From contig JAGGAC010000054.1 in NCBI GenBank assembly GCA_017889635.1, positions 1 through 47,501 on the forward strand: a stretch of DNA of 47,501 nucleotides, written 5' to 3'. Below are positions 16,809-26,928 of the stretch, in pieces. The notes under the pieces were generated by a model. That model saw nothing but the letters and a program-made list of their open reading frames with translations. It was not told the origin of the DNA and did not search any database. The stretch's first letter is position 1, and every line of letters begins with the position of its first letter. Position numbers and translations under genes: made by a program. This DNA is from Bacillota bacterium (GTDB lineage Bacteria; Bacillota; Negativicutes; Sporomusales; CTSoil-080).

Positions 16809-18320
16809 ATGGATACCTTCTATTTTTTTAATTCACAGATATTGGATCAAAACTTAACAACTCCGCTTTACCTACAGATCGCCGAATTAATCACCGGCAA
16901 AATAGAGACCGGCGAAATTCCCGCAGGTACCAAATTACCGCCTGAGCGAGAGCTTTCCACCCTTCTCGGCGTAAGCAGAACAACCACAATCAACGCCTAT
17001 CGCTATCTTGAAAAACAAGGTATTGTTAATATCAAAATCGGCAGCGGCACCTATGTAATCCGGCATACCTTCCAAACCAACCCACCACTACTTTGGAACC
17101 AGCTCTTTACAGCCCATGCTCAGACACCGGCAGCCTCTATTCTGAAAGAACTCGTTTCCGCTAAACAACTGCCAGAAAATATCTCCCTCGCTGCCGGAAT
17201 GCCAAACCCCACACTATATCCAATTGAATTATTCAGCCAACTATATACCGAAAATATCGGAGCTGCAGAGCCCTCAGAATTCGGTCTTATTGCTACCGAA
17301 GGCTATATGCCATTACGCACTTCAGTTAGCGACATGTTAACGAAAAAAGCCATTACCGTCACCCCCGATAATGTACTTATTCTTTCCGGCTCTCAACAAG
17401 GTTTGTACTTAGTTGGCAAAGCCTTCTTAGAACCAGGCGATTATGTAATTGTTGAATCACCGACATACATTGGTGCTATACAAACTTTCCAGTCCCTGGG
17501 AGCACGCCTATTAACCGTACCAGCATCCAAAAACTTAGACTTAGCACAAATCGAAGATTATATAATACGCTACCGGCCAAAGCTTTTTTACATACTACCA
17601 ACTTTTCAAAATCCAAGCGGCCAAGTACTCTCCCTGCAAAACCGTCAGCAATTAATTCAGCTAGCAGCCCGTCATCGCCTTGTAATCATCGAAGATGACA
17701 CTTATGGCGACTTATATTACGATAGCGAACCCCCACCGCCCATAAAAGCGCTTGACTCTTACGAAGGCGTTTTATATTTGGGCACCGCTTCGAAAATACT
17801 TTTTCCGGGCCTGCGCATCGGCTGGATTGTTGGACCGCAAGAAGTAATTCAGCGGTTAGCATTTGAGAAACAATACATTGACCTTCATAGCAACAACATA
17901 ACCCAATGGCTATTACATAAATTTTTAGCGAAAAATCTGCTTGATAACCATCTCACAAAAGTTCGTACCACATACCTAAAAAACCGCAACATCGCAATCG
18001 ATGCCCTCCGCCATTACGCTAAAGGCAATTTCAAGTTCTCCATTCCTGATGGAGGATTGTATCTTTGGGGCACAGTTCAAGGTAACTGCAGTACTAAGAC
18101 ACTGCTTCACGAAGCCGCCCGGCACGGCGTATCATTCGTTCCCGGAGAAGTCTTCTACGCAACGCCGCCAGACCTCTGCCAAGCCCGTCTTTGCTTTACA
18201 ACTACCGATAGTGAACTATTAGCCGAAGGCATTCGTCGTTTTGCTGCCGCCATAAATTCAGCCATTAAAACCACCCCCCAGAAAAAAACTACTGTTTCCG
18301 CATCTATGCCGATCATCTAA
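16809..18320 (+). CDS. MocR-type regulator (GntR HTH plus aminotransferase domain)
   Basis: A 503-residue protein. Residues 15-85 form a GntR winged helix (PLYLQIAELITGKIETGEI, LPPERELSTLLGVSRTTT). Residues 120-490 are a fold-type I aminotransferase with LPTFQNPSGQVLS, EDDTYGDLYYD and the PLP Lys in GTASKILFPGLRIGW. MocR regulators sense an amine or PLP adduct. It diverges from azlCD with a shared operator, so control of amino acid export is likely. GGAGG at 16793-16797 sets the start. Confidence 0.93.
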   Translation: MDTFYFFNSQILDQNLTTPLYLQIAELITGKIETGEIPAGTKLPPERELSTLLGVSRTTTINAYRYLEKQGIVNIKIGSGTYVIRHTFQTNPPLLWNQLFTAHAQTPAASILKELVSAKQLPENISLAAGMPNPTLYPIELFSQLYTENIGAAEPSEFGLIATEGYMPLRTSVSDMLTKKAITVTPDNVLILSGSQQGLYLVGKAFLEPGDYVIVESPTYIGAIQTFQSLGARLLTVPASKNLDLAQIEDYIIRYRPKLFYILPTFQNPSGQVLSLQNRQQLIQLAARHRLVIIEDDTYGDLYYDSEPPPPIKALDSYEGVLYLGTASKILFPGLRIGWIVGPQEVIQRLAFEKQYIDLHSNNITQWLLHKFLAKNLLDNHLTKVRTTYLKNRNIAIDALRHYAKGNFKFSIPDGGLYLWGTVQGNCSTKTLLHEAARHGVSFVPGEVFYATPPDLCQARLCFTTTDSELLAEGIRRFAAAINSAIKTTPQKKTTVSASMPII

Positions 18321-18355
18321 GTAACATCAGATGTTAAGCTACGATCACAACTGAA

Positions 18356-18395
18356 ACAGCCAGAACCCTTTCTTAAAATAAAGAGTTCTGGCTGT
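18356..18395. terminator. Stem-loop after the MocR gene
   Basis: ACAGCCAGAAC pairs with GTTCTGGCTGT across an AT-rich loop. The T tract is short (TTCGAC), so termination strength is uncertain; it separates the MocR gene from convergent rpoZ. Confidence 0.65.
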
Positions 18396-18436
18396 TCGAC
18401 AATCACCATGGACTTACCGGTAAGATAAGTCACGCC

Positions 18437-18643
18437 TTATTTAACACCACTCTTAGTCCGTTGATAACCAATCTTGCCCTTAGCTATTTCTTCTAAAGCA
18501 ACTGTTACAGGTTTATTAGACTTACTTTCGACTAAAGCACTTTCCCCACACAAAATCTCGCGGGCACGTTTCGCAGCAAATACCGCCAAGGTATATTTGC
18601 AATCAACTTTTTCTAGTAAACTATCCAACGGTGGATTAATCAT
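18437..18643 (-). CDS. rpoZ: RNA polymerase omega subunit
   Basis: A 68-residue protein: [27 protein letters not shown] and [16 protein letters not shown], matching the omega subunit that stabilises the beta' subunit. GGAAGGGG precedes ATG 18643. It stands alone here, without the gmk and coaBC neighbours found in many Firmicutes. Confidence 0.93.
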   Translation of the reverse strand: MINPPLDSLLEKVDCKYTLAVFAAKRAREILCGESALVESKSNKPVTVALEEIAKGKIGYQRTKSGVK

Positions 18644-18917
18644 ACAAATCCCCTTCCACATTATCCGCAGTGATAACCGCAGAACTTAGTCGCCGCTCGA
18701 GCGCTCGAAACCGGCGTCTCAATTTTTGTATATTAATTTTTTTAAATATATTCTTGTGTTTATTTTATACTATTAAACGCTTTTCGGCAATGCATTAATT
18801 TGATTAACGAGACTGCTTCATTTAAAATAGTATTTCTACACCGGTAAAATGAATTACATACTACCATTTATGAGTGGCGATACTATTTGCCGACAACTAT
18901 TAAAGGAGGCAATAAAC

Positions 18918-20318
18918 TTGGAGAAATTTAAGACACTAGGAATTTGCGATAAAATTATAAAGGCCCTAAACGAAATGGGGTTTGAAGAGCCTACCCCAAT
19001 ACAACTTCAAGTCATACCGCTCCTCCTGGATGGGAAAGACCTTATCGGCCAAGCCCAGACAGGCACCGGAAAAACTGCAGCATTCGGCATTCCCTTGATC
19101 GAAAAAGCCCAGCAAAGTTCCGAAACTACCCAAGGAATTGTTTTAACCCCTACGCGTGAATTAGCCATCCAAGTAGCCGAAGAAATCAATAGAATTGGCC
19201 AGTTCACAGACGTTCATGCATTACCTATTTATGGCGGTCAAGACATCCAACGCCAACTCAAAGCATTAAAAAAAGGTCCCAAAATCATTGTGGCTACACC
19301 CGGGCGACTGATGGATCATATGAAACGCCGAACCATTAGTCTTCAGAATATCAAGTTACTCGTTCTAGATGAAGCCGACGAAATGCTCAACATGGGGTTC
19401 GTAGAAGATATCGAGGAAATTCTGAGCGCTACTCCTGCCGAACGCCAGACTCTCTTCTTCTCAGCCACCATGCCCAAACAAATTCAATCGCTTGCCCAGC
19501 GATACCTTCGCACCCCAGCAATAATCCAAATCAAAGCCAAAGAAATGACAATTCCTTTAGTTGAGCAACACTATATCGAACTCCACGACCGCGAAAAGTT
19601 TGACACCCTATGCCGCTTGTTAGACATCCAATCCCCCGAGTCTGTAATAATTTTTGCTAGAACAAAACGTCGAGTTGATGAACTATCTGAAGCACTAAAA
19701 AAACGCGGCTATTCTGCCGAAGGTATTCACGGAGACCTAACCCAAGCGAAAAGGGATGCGGTTCTCAGACAATTCAAAGAAAGTGTTGTTGACATTCTTG
19801 TCGCTACCGACGTAGCAGCCCGTGGACTAGATATCAGCGGCGTCACCCATGTTTACAATTTCGATATCCCCCAAGACACCGAAAGCTATGTCCATCGAAT
19901 TGGCCGTACCGGTCGGGCTGGACAACCCGGGTTAGCTCTGACTTTTGTAATCCCTCGTGAATTAGGCAATCTACGGTCCATAGAACACACCACAAGACGA
20001 AAAATCTCCCGGATGCTTGTTCCAACAATGACCGAAGCGCTAGAAGGGCAACAACGTATTGCGGTAGAAAACTTACTACAGCAAATAGAAAAAGGAGACT
20101 TTGATCACTACAAAGGCCGGGCAGAAGAACTTCTTGCCGAAATCGATTCTGTCTCCTTACTTTCAGCGGCACTAAAATTACTAACCAAAGAACCCGATTA
20201 CACGCCAGTAAAACTCTCTGAAGAGCCGCCGCCAAGAACTCGAAGAGGGTATAACGGCGGCAAAAGAAAGCCCTCTACATCAAGAACTAAACCTCGCCAA
20301 AAACCTGGTAAGTTTTAG
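18918..20318 (+). CDS. cshA: DEAD-box RNA helicase (CshA/DeaD type)
   Basis: A 466-residue protein. Motifs in order: Q motif [14 protein letters not shown], motif I AQTGTGKT, Ia [46 protein letters not shown] and [12 protein letters not shown], then a basic tail ([17 protein letters not shown]). It unwinds RNA in ribosome assembly and mRNA decay. TTG 18918 has AAAGGAGG eight bases upstream and matches the family start; the ATG at 18849 would add a non-homologous 23-residue leader. Confidence 0.94.
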   Translation: MEKFKTLGICDKIIKALNEMGFEEPTPIQLQVIPLLLDGKDLIGQAQTGTGKTAAFGIPLIEKAQQSSETTQGIVLTPTRELAIQVAEEINRIGQFTDVHALPIYGGQDIQRQLKALKKGPKIIVATPGRLMDHMKRRTISLQNIKLLVLDEADEMLNMGFVEDIEEILSATPAERQTLFFSATMPKQIQSLAQRYLRTPAIIQIKAKEMTIPLVEQHYIELHDREKFDTLCRLLDIQSPESVIIFARTKRRVDELSEALKKRGYSAEGIHGDLTQAKRDAVLRQFKESVVDILVATDVAARGLDISGVTHVYNFDIPQDTESYVHRIGRTGRAGQPGLALTFVIPRELGNLRSIEHTTRRKISRMLVPTMTEALEGQQRIAVENLLQQIEKGDFDHYKGRAEELLAEIDSVSLLSAALKLLTKEPDYTPVKLSEEPPPRTRRGYNGGKRKPSTSRTKPRQKPGKF

Positions 20319-20393
20319 AACGCAGGCTTTAGTAGCGCACCTGCTCTCTTCGGCTTTTTATTGCTAATAGAAAAACAAAAAATAAAACTAAAC

Positions 20394-20436
20394 TATTCGC
20401 CGTAGACCATATACCAAGCGTTATAGTCTGCGGCGA
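20394..20436 (-). terminator. Terminator of the small minus-strand gene
   Basis: TTCGCCGtAGAC and GTCTgCGGCGAA form a stem; on the minus strand it is followed by TAGTTTAGTTTTATTTTTTTG. Confidence 0.7.
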
Positions 20437-20441
20437 ATAAT

Positions 20442-20615
20442 TTAAAATTTAGTTTTCTTCAGGTCATGACTATAGCTGGCCCGTTTTTGGTTCTGCCGTG
20501 CTAGCGAGATAGCGTTAACTGCCATAAGTTTCTCACCATACTTGGCAAGCAATAGCTTCTCAACATCTTCAGGTATCAGCCTATATATCGTTAGTCCGCT
20601 TGCATCTGTGGACAT
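20442..20615 (-). CDS. Small hypothetical protein, 57 residues
   Basis: A complete minus-strand frame starting MSTDASGLTIYRLIPEDVEK and ending DLKKTKF. AAAGGAGG lies just before the ATG and a terminator follows the stop, which strongly supports a real gene. The sequence is charged and helical, with no Cys and no membrane segment; no family recognised. Confidence 0.7.
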   Translation of the reverse strand: MSTDASGLTIYRLIPEDVEKLLLAKYGEKLMAVNAISLARQNQKRASYSHDLKKTKF

Positions 20616-20834
20616 CAACAAAAACCTCCTTTGCGGATTTCGGCGTATTCTAAAGCCGATATGGATAAAAACCGAACAACAGTCTCAGATAAGACTATAT
20701 CCTTATTCCATTTTACACTTTTAAACATTTTTCCGCAATAGCCAAATAAAATTAAGGTTAAATAATCAATCGTATTATAAGTTTAATACCAATTTTAGCA
20801 TCTACTCTTAGCATATTGAAACATAGTCCACACC

Positions 20835-20858
20835 CGTTATTAATTATAATTAATAACG
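20835..20858. repeat. 24-base perfect palindrome
   Basis: CGTTATTAATTA and its exact complement TAATTAATAACG meet without a spacer. All but the end bases are AT. It could be a regulator site or part of an AT-rich cruciform. Confidence 0.6.
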
Positions 20859-20865
20859 TTACATA

Positions 20866-20914
20866 AAAGCGCAAGTTAACACCACTTTCATGGCATTAAC
20901 TTGCGCTTTTATCT
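20866..20914 (-). terminator. thiC terminator
   Basis: AAAAGCGCAAGTTAA and TTAACTTGCGCTTTT stem with a loop of about 16 bases and T-rich exit on the minus strand. Confidence 0.85.
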
Positions 20915-20960
20915 TCTAGCTCTACAATTCAAAATATTACCTTGAGGAAGACACTTTCAC

Positions 20961-22262
20961 TCAACAGCTTTCCACAGGCTTGCCTAAGTACTGGCTGACA
21001 ATCTTCATTGCACAATAATCACCACACATCGAGCAGGCCTCAGCTCCTCCAGGATTGCGATCTTGGCGGTATTTAGCTGCCTTAACCGGGTCTATCGACA
21101 ACTGGATTTGTTTCTCCCAGTCCAAACCTTTTCTGGCTTTTGCCATTGCCAGATCCCACTCCCAAGCACCCTTGACTCCTTTAACAATATCGGCGGCATG
21201 ACCAGCGATCCTTGAGGCGATGACTCCTTCACGGACATCATCCAGCGTCGGCAACCCCAAATGTTCCGCCGGAGTAACATAGCATAAAAAGTCAGCGCCC
21301 GCAGCAGCAGCCAATGTCCCCCCGATAGCGGCGGTAATATGGTCATACCCCGGAGCCACGTCAGTTACCAGTGGCCCCAATACATAGAATGGCGCCCCCT
21401 TACAAATCTGCTTCTCCAGCGTCACGTTAGCCTCAATCTGATTGTACGGAACATGGCCCGGTCCCTCTACCATCACCTGCACACCCTTCGCCCAAGCGCG
21501 ATCCACTAATTCACCAAGAGTTAAAAGCTCTTCAATCTGAGTTCGGTCAGTGGCATCAGCCAGACACCCTGGCCTCATTCCATCCCCAAGACTAACCGTA
21601 ACATCATAATGAGCACAAATCTCTAAAAGTTCATCAAACCGTTCAAAAAGCGGATTCTCCTTGTCATTATGAAGCATCCAGCCAGTTATAAAAGATCCGC
21701 CGCGACTAACGACATCGGCAACCCGTCCCTGGCGGCGCAGCCGTGCAATACCCGCCTGAGTAATGCCACAATGCACCGTCATAAAATCAGCGCCATCCTG
21801 AGCCTGTTTCTCAATAACCCTAAATATATCATCGCCAGTCATGCCCACAATTGAACCTCGGTTCTTAATTGCATCCACAGTAGCCTGATAAATTGGAACA
21901 GTGCCTACCGGAATAGGGGAATGCTTGATAATCTCCCGCCGGGAATAGTCAATATTATCACCGGTACTCAAATCCATCACCGCATCGGCGCCTGCCTCCA
22001 CCGCTACTTTCAGCTTTTCCAGTTCAGGCTCCACCGCCGGAAAGGCGCTGGATGTGCCGATATTGGCATTCACCTTAGTCTTAAGACCAAAACCAAATCC
22101 ACGCGCCTTAAGACTGGTATGGTTTACATTGGCACATATTGCCACCGTCCCTTTAGCCACTCGTTCACAGATAACCTCGGCCGGTAACCCTTCATATTCA
22201 GCAACCGCTTCGATTTCCGGAGTAACTTTACCGGCAAGAGCTGCCTGCATTTGCGTTGCCAT
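20961..22262 (-). CDS. thiC: Phosphomethylpyrimidine synthase ThiC
   Basis: A 433-residue radical-SAM enzyme. The C-terminal [12 protein letters not shown] motif carries the CX2CX4C cluster ligands. [24 protein letters not shown] and [15 protein letters not shown] are further ThiC signatures. It converts aminoimidazole ribotide to the thiamine pyrimidine. TTAAAGGAGGG precedes the ATG. The leader carries a TPP riboswitch with its own terminator, so expression falls when thiamine diphosphate is high. ThiL, which makes that ligand, is encoded nearby. Confidence 0.98.
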   Translation of the reverse strand: MATQMQAALAGKVTPEIEAVAEYEGLPAEVICERVAKGTVAICANVNHTSLKARGFGFGLKTKVNANIGTSSAFPAVEPELEKLKVAVEAGADAVMDLSTGDNIDYSRREIIKHSPIPVGTVPIYQATVDAIKNRGSIVGMTGDDIFRVIEKQAQDGADFMTVHCGITQAGIARLRRQGRVADVVSRGGSFITGWMLHNDKENPLFERFDELLEICAHYDVTVSLGDGMRPGCLADATDRTQIEELLTLGELVDRAWAKGVQVMVEGPGHVPYNQIEANVTLEKQICKGAPFYVLGPLVTDVAPGYDHITAAIGGTLAAAAGADFLCYVTPAEHLGLPTLDDVREGVIASRIAGHAADIVKGVKGAWEWDLAMAKARKGLDWEKQIQLSIDPVKAAKYRQDRNPGGAEACSMCGDYCAMKIVSQYLGKPVESC

Positions 22263-22297
22263 ATTAACCCTCCTTTATCACTTATATCATTCATTTA

Positions 22298-22340
22298 AAT
22301 AAAATAAAAGCAGCCATCCAACATATAGTTAAATGGCTGC
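22298..22340 (-). terminator. Riboswitch-controlled terminator of thiC
   Basis: GCAGCCAT and ATGGCTGC stem with a 15-base loop, followed on the minus strand by TTTTATTTTATT. It lies between the TPP aptamer and the thiC start and is the likely expression platform. Confidence 0.85.
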
Positions 22341-22370
22341 GCAGGACTAAATGCCTGTCGACTTAAACCA

Positions 22371-22452
22371 CTTCCCTACGCTGGTATTATCCAGAAAAAT
22401 CAGGTTCCAAGGGTCGGCTTTCGCCTCTCAGCACAATTGTGCCCCCCTAGTG
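22371..22452 (-). ncRNA. TPP riboswitch aptamer (THI element)
   Basis: On the minus strand GCTGAGAGG, GACCCTTGGAACCTGAT, CTGGATAATACCAGCGTAGG and GAAG appear in the order and spacing of the thi-box consensus, including the conserved AACCTGAT and CCAGCGTAGGGAA cores. Confidence 0.98.
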
Positions 22453-22511
22453 GTAAATATTTAATTTCCAACTTTTTACTCTTGATTTATATTACCAAAA
22501 TCACAGCAGAA

Positions 22512-23090
22512 TTACAATGACTTTTTGATAATTCTCTCAGACCGGCTCAAAGGTTCACTGACATCCAAGTGCCCGGTCAAAGTATCAACCTTTTTGCCTT
22601 CGACCATTATTTGAACCTTTTCAATATCAGGAAACTCAGTCAACGTATCAACAATAGCCGCCACAATCAAAATTTCATCAGCCGAACCGCCGCCGGAGTT
22701 TTTGGTCAGCTTATCATTAAAATCAACATAAGCAATACCATCCTTGACGCTAAGGCCCTTGAGCTTAGTTCCAACCGGCAGCACCGAAAACGCATCCGTG
22801 GTTTTTGAATCAGTTAGCAACAATTCAACCGCATCCTTAGCAGGATGATTTGTTTTGGGCACCACATGCGTCTCAGGCACCAAGTTTTTGGCGTCTTTAG
22901 TAGCACGATACACAATAATCTTCTGAGTCTCACCAACCGGGGCACCAGCTTTTTGCTGCTGTTCTTGTACAACACCAGCTGTATCTGCCGGTTGCGCCAC
23001 AGGCTGATCAGCGGGTTTATCACACCCGGCTACAGCAACCAGTACCAGCAGTAAAATTATCAGGAGCAGCGCTTTTACTTTGCTTTTCAT
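22512..23090 (-). CDS. GerMN-domain lipoprotein
   Basis: A 192-residue protein with a lipoprotein signal: basic start, hydrophobic LLLIILLLVLVAVAGC lipobox near residue 23, then a Pro/Gln-rich linker. The GerMN domain spans residues 60-185 (KIIVYRATKDAKNLVPE, KAVELLL-like segment, LPVGTKLKGLSVKDGIAYVD). GerM-type proteins function in sporulation and germination at the engulfing membranes or in envelope assembly. It starts one base into the amidase stop (TGATG), so the two are coupled. Confidence 0.9.
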   Translation of the reverse strand: MKSKVKALLLIILLLVLVAVAGCDKPADQPVAQPADTAGVVQEQQQKAGAPVGETQKIIVYRATKDAKNLVPETHVVPKTNHPAKDAVELLLTDSKTTDAFSVLPVGTKLKGLSVKDGIAYVDFNDKLTKNSGGGSADEILIVAAIVDTLTEFPDIEKVQIMVEGKKVDTLTGHLDVSEPLSRSERIIKKSL

Positions 23091-24211
23091 CAACGCTCAC
23101 CCCCCTGCTTTGCTGCCTTAGCAAAAAAGTCTTCCAGTCCATCAACAATTCCTCGAGCCATTCTTTGCTCAAACTGGGGATCAGCCAACCGCTTTTCTTC
23201 ATCCGGATTAGACACGAAACCCAATTCAACTAATGACGCCGGCATAACTGTCCGCTTTATAACATAGAAGTTAGCGGACGCTGTCCCCCGGTCGTCCAAA
23301 TTTCCCTTTTCAATCATTCCAGCTTGCAGACTTTGCGCCAACAACGCATCATAACGCGTTTTCTGATAATAGAAGGTCTCAGTACCGCCAGCCGCGCGAC
23401 TAACCGATGAATTCGAATGAATACTGACAAAAACATCGGCTTTTCGAACATTAGCGATAGTGGTCCGAGCCTTAAGCTCGTCCACCGCTGAAGCATCAGG
23501 AGCAAAAACATCCCGATCGTCCCTACGCGTCATAATAACCTCTGCGCCAGCTCTTTCTAATAACTCACGAACCTTCAGCGCTACCGCCAGATTAACGTCC
23601 TTCTCCTGAATTCTGGTTGGCCCTATCGCTCCAGGGTCGCTTCCGCCATGACCAGGATCAATCACAATAACCTTATCTTTGAGCCCCGGTGTAAAATGAA
23701 ACTCCATCGGCGGCACAGGCTTTTCAACATCAACCACAATACGGTTCGGCTTATTATTGGCCAGATCTTTTTTCAGTGTAAATACCCGACAATTACTTTC
23801 TTCAACCATCGTCGGCATATCAATCACTATTTTCGTATTCTGCCCATCAACTGTCGAAATACTCACACCATCGACAATTTTGCCGTCCATATCCAATGAC
23901 TTAACATTTTTCCCCGGAACAGCCCCTTTGACAGTGACAACAAACCGCGGAGTCGGCGTTGCGACCACCTTGCCTGCGGCCTCAACCGCATCCGACACAT
24001 CAAAAACAAGGCGAAGTTTAGTGGCTCCGGAAACGGCGTCGGTATGTAAAGCCCAACGCAACTGAGTCAGCTCTGTCGGCCCATCAGCACCAGCCTGAGC
24101 CGCTGAAGGAGCTACTCTAGCAGTTGCCGCCAGCACTAAACCACCTTGACACAAAGACGCCATAAATACTGCCGTTATACATAAAACGGAAAATATTGTG
24201 CGACGCACCAA
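23090..24211 (-). CDS. N-acetylmuramoyl-L-alanine amidase with AMIN domain
   Basis: A 373-residue exported protein. A signal peptide covers the first 30 residues (RRTIFSVLCITAVFMASL...). An AMIN-like beta domain (about 45-165) precedes an Amidase_3 domain from about 180: VIVIDPGHGGSDPGAIG holds the first Zn His, EKDVNLAVALKVRELLERAG the Glu, DVFVSIHSNSS the second Zn His, and SLVELGFVSNPDEE the catalytic Glu. It cleaves stem peptides from peptidoglycan. TTG 24211 has AAGGAGG eight bases upstream. Confidence 0.94.
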   Translation of the reverse strand: MVRRTIFSVLCITAVFMASLCQGGLVLAATARVAPSAAQAGADGPTELTQLRWALHTDAVSGATKLRLVFDVSDAVEAAGKVVATPTPRFVVTVKGAVPGKNVKSLDMDGKIVDGVSISTVDGQNTKIVIDMPTMVEESNCRVFTLKKDLANNKPNRIVVDVEKPVPPMEFHFTPGLKDKVIVIDPGHGGSDPGAIGPTRIQEKDVNLAVALKVRELLERAGAEVIMTRRDDRDVFAPDASAVDELKARTTIANVRKADVFVSIHSNSSVSRAAGGTETFYYQKTRYDALLAQSLQAGMIEKGNLDDRGTASANFYVIKRTVMPASLVELGFVSNPDEEKRLADPQFEQRMARGIVDGLEDFFAKAAKQGGER

Positions 24212-24431
24212 ACTACCAACCTCCTTATTACGACGTGTTTTGATACATTTCGCGCAATATACCAAAACTCCTCTAGGACGTTAGTCCCAATTTATCTTGT
24301 TAACAGCCTGTAAACCTCTGAACACAAGACTAACTTAATATGTACCTTTCGGTAGTTGCACCGTCAATAAACTAATATAATTTCAGCGGTTTAGGGAGAA
24401 ATTAAAAAATAGGCAGTAGCCCGCCTATCAA

Positions 24432-24782
24432 TCATACTTGCACCAATCCTAAACTGATTCTTATTGCTTCATCAACTTTTCCCATTATTTCTTCACTCAA
24501 GTGAGTAACTTTTTCTTTTAAGCGGCGTTTATCAATTGTCCGCATTTGCTCCAATAGTACAACCGAGTCTTTATCCAAATTAAATATTTTTGCACTAACT
24601 TCCACATGAGTCGGCAGCTTTGCCTTCGATATCTGGGAAGTTATGGCCGCAACAATCACTGTTGGACTGTATTTATTACCGACATCATTTTGTACCACCA
24701 GCACCGGCCGGTGTCCTCCCTGCTCCGAACCCACTACAGGGCTTAGATTAGCGTAATAAATATCGCCTCGCTTAACGACCAT
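24432..24782 (-). CDS. mazF: MazF/EndoA-type mRNA interferase toxin
   Basis: A 116-residue protein. [20 protein letters not shown] is the MazF start; [12 protein letters not shown] and [10 protein letters not shown] follow, with [13 protein letters not shown] near residue 78, all characteristic of the EndoA group that cleaves UACAU-type sites in Firmicutes. The ATG follows the antitoxin stop by one base; GGAG in the antitoxin end is the ribosome site. It is a chromosomal pair, not linked here to a mobile element. Confidence 0.96.
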   Translation of the reverse strand: MVVKRGDIYYANLSPVVGSEQGGHRPVLVVQNDVGNKYSPTVIVAAITSQISKAKLPTHVEVSAKIFNLDKDSVVLLEQMRTIDKRRLKEKVTHLSEEIMGKVDEAIRISLGLVQV

Positions 24783-24783
24783 T

Positions 24784-25059
24784 CTATTCACGCTCCACTA
24801 ACAGGGTAGGCATCATATCATACACTTCAACATCAGCGTTCAAGCCTTCTTCTGCCAGCGTTAAATTGATGATGGCCATCTCCTGATACCCCTTACGCAT
24901 CATATCCCGCACAGCTTTGCGTTTCCGATCCTCAATGTAGAGACGCATAGCCTCCCGTACAAACTGACTGCGGCTTAGTTTTTCCATGGCTATAATGCCA
25001 TCCACTTCCTGCAGTAGGCTGTTCGGGATGCTAATCATGATACGTCTTAATTCGGCCAC
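24784..25059 (-). CDS. mazE: EndoAI/MazE-type ribbon-helix-helix antitoxin
   Basis: A 91-residue protein. The N-terminal ribbon-helix-helix ([36 protein letters not shown]) binds operator DNA; the acidic C-terminus ([14 protein letters not shown]) is the toxin-binding tail. The start is GTG with GGGGG upstream. The antitoxin precedes the toxin, as in B. subtilis ndoAI-ndoA, and probably autoregulates the pair. Confidence 0.94.
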   Translation of the reverse strand: MAELRRIMISIPNSLLQEVDGIIAMEKLSRSQFVREAMRLYIEDRKRKAVRDMMRKGYQEMAIINLTLAEEGLNADVEVYDMMPTLLVERE

Positions 25060-25322
25060 ATCATCACCCCCGCTAATTAGAGCCGCTAACTATACACTAA
25101 TTATATCGATATATATATATTAATGTCAACAATATTTATATACAAAATTCCCTAATACACCTATCATATTACCCTGCAATTTACTCTATCATGCTTAAGT
25201 ATGCTTGATCAAGGCACAATTTATGCCAAAGCTTTCAGCATTTTACATCGGCCTAGCGAAGACCTCTTGTTTCAGCAATAGGAAAAAAACGATCCCAAAA
25301 CTATAACCAACTAGAGAACCTC

Positions 25323-25868
25323 TTAAAACCATAATTTATAGCTGATCATCACCGTCATACCTATTGCCACAGCCAATTTAATAAGCATACCTAACAGTTG
25401 TCCTTTTAACACGCCTTTTGCAACTTGCTGGGCCTTAATCTTATCGCTGGTATATATATATTCTGCACAATAACTGGCCGCAAAGCCACCTAACACCGCT
25501 CCAATTACAGTTCCAATAATAGGCAGTATACCTGTGCCTATTATGCCTCCCGCTATCGATCCGACAACGGCAGCAATCGTCGCCCACTTGGAAGCCCGTG
25601 CCTTCTTCGCTCCCCTAACACCGGCGAAAAACTCCAACAACTCACCACTGAGCCACATTCCGGCCAGAATTAACAACCACGAGTATGTTAATTGTGAAAA
25701 ACCCTCCTGCCAACCATATACAACTGCCAGCAACAATATAAATAAATTACCAGGCAAACCCACTGAAGTAAGAATAATCCCAATGACAATCATTGCTATC
25801 ATTGTAGCGTTTACTAATACAGGAATATACTCCACTATGTCACTTAAACCTACCTTCTCATTCGACAA
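25323..25868 (-). CDS. DUF456 membrane protein
   Basis: A 181-residue protein of about five membrane helices with Gly-rich glycine-zipper stretches: TSVGLPGNLFILLLAVVYGW near residue 35 and VVGSIAGGIIGTGILPIIG at about 100-120 are the DUF456 signature. Function unknown. The TTG start is weakly supported since no strong ribosome site is seen; Met codons further in are alternatives. Confidence 0.82.
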   Translation of the reverse strand: MSNEKVGLSDIVEYIPVLVNATMIAMIVIGIILTSVGLPGNLFILLLAVVYGWQEGFSQLTYSWLLILAGMWLSGELLEFFAGVRGAKKARASKWATIAAVVGSIAGGIIGTGILPIIGTVIGAVLGGFAASYCAEYIYTSDKIKAQQVAKGVLKGQLLGMLIKLAVAIGMTVMISYKLWF

Positions 25869-25983
25869 AATATATATTTAAAGCAATTTATAGTATAATC
25901 AAGCTATGTAAAATAGAAATATTTACCAAATACACCTTCATATATACTTCATTTTTCTGTTTTAGTGGGAGGGTATTACAAAG

Positions 25984-26928
25984 ATGAATTTTTTCAAAAC
26001 TGAATACGGAAAATTTTTCAGTCTTACGTTTTTATGTTCATGGGGTTTTTGGGGGTTGCCCTATATATTGGGAATTGGGTCAAATTATCTTCAAATACTA
26101 GGCGGTTTGGGATTGCTTGTTCCGTCATTGCTGGGAATTATCTTAGCTTACTTACAAGGCGATAAAATCTATTGGGAAGACTTTTTGCGTAGGATAGTCA
26201 ACTTCCGTCAGATCAAATGCGAATGGTATTGGGTAATATTATTTATTATTCCCTTTAGTACACTAATAGCTTTGGTTATCCATTTTCTCATTTCTGGTAC
26301 AGTGCCTAAACTAACAGTATTAAGTAATTACCTGGAAAATCCACTACGTCTAATCCCCCAGGCAGCATTTAGTATTATCTATGGCCCTTTGGCAGAAGAA
26401 ATTGGCTGGCGTGGATTTGCCCTAGATCATTTGCAAAAACAATATAGCTGGTTTATTTCTAGTGTTATACTGGGATTATTTTGGGCACTATGGCATATCC
26501 CTACTTTTTTTATCAAGGATACTTATCAATATGAATTATTAAACGATTCCTTTATTTATGTGCTAGATTTCATCATTGCCTTTGTTCCGGCCAGTATCAT
26601 TATGGGCTGGATTTACAATAACAATAGCCGGAGTATTTTCTCAGGCATCTTATTTCATTTCAGTATCAATTTTTTCGGTGAAGTGATCAATATTCCAAAT
26701 TACATTAAACCATATCGTACATTAGTACAATTACTAATAGTCCTAGTCATTTTTATTTTCTGGCGAAAAAAACCTCAGCAACAATATCACCAGCCAAGCC
26801 ATGGATATACACCCCTGCAACAGCTGCATCATGGCTGGAAAGTCCTTGAGCAACAAAACCGGCAATTATACCGGTCAAGACGTCGCCAGTGCCTCCGGTG
26901 GCCATACCGGCGTTGCCGGAAGTATTAA
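25984..26928 (+). CDS. CPBP-family intramembrane metalloprotease with aberrant C-terminus
   Basis: A 314-residue reading frame. Residues 1-255 are a normal CPBP membrane protease with the GPLAEEIGWRGFALDHL motif (near 140), FWALWHIPTFF (near 175) and a later HFSINFFGE motif. After FIFWRKKP (about residue 260) the last 55 residues are Gln/Arg/His-rich and lie antisense to nnrD coding sequence. The natural stop was therefore probably lost when this gene was joined to the nnrD 3' end. GGGAGGG lies before the ATG. It is AT-rich like the CPBP gene at 2080. Confidence 0.82.
   Translation: MNFFKTEYGKFFSLTFLCSWGFWGLPYILGIGSNYLQILGGLGLLVPSLLGIILAYLQGDKIYWEDFLRRIVNFRQIKCEWYWVILFIIPFSTLIALVIHFLISGTVPKLTVLSNYLENPLRLIPQAAFSIIYGPLAEEIGWRGFALDHLQKQYSWFISSVILGLFWALWHIPTFFIKDTYQYELLNDSFIYVLDFIIAFVPASIIMGWIYNNNSRSIFSGILFHFSINFFGEVINIPNYIKPYRTLVQLLIVLVIFIFWRKKPQQQYHQPSHGYTPLQQLHHGWKVLEQQNRQLYRSRRRQCLRWPYRRCRKY

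Larger units (their letters stand above)
20616..20960. other. Intergenic region with a palindrome and the thiC terminator
   Basis: Besides the ribosome site of the small gene, it holds a 24-base perfect palindrome at 20835-20858 and the thiC terminator at 20866-20914. No further coding frame was seen. Confidence 0.5.

Noticed and set aside
24432-25059. Plasmid- or phage-borne toxin-antitoxin module
   Set aside because: The pair matches the chromosomal EndoAI/EndoA arrangement of Firmicutes and has no mobile-element signs around it.
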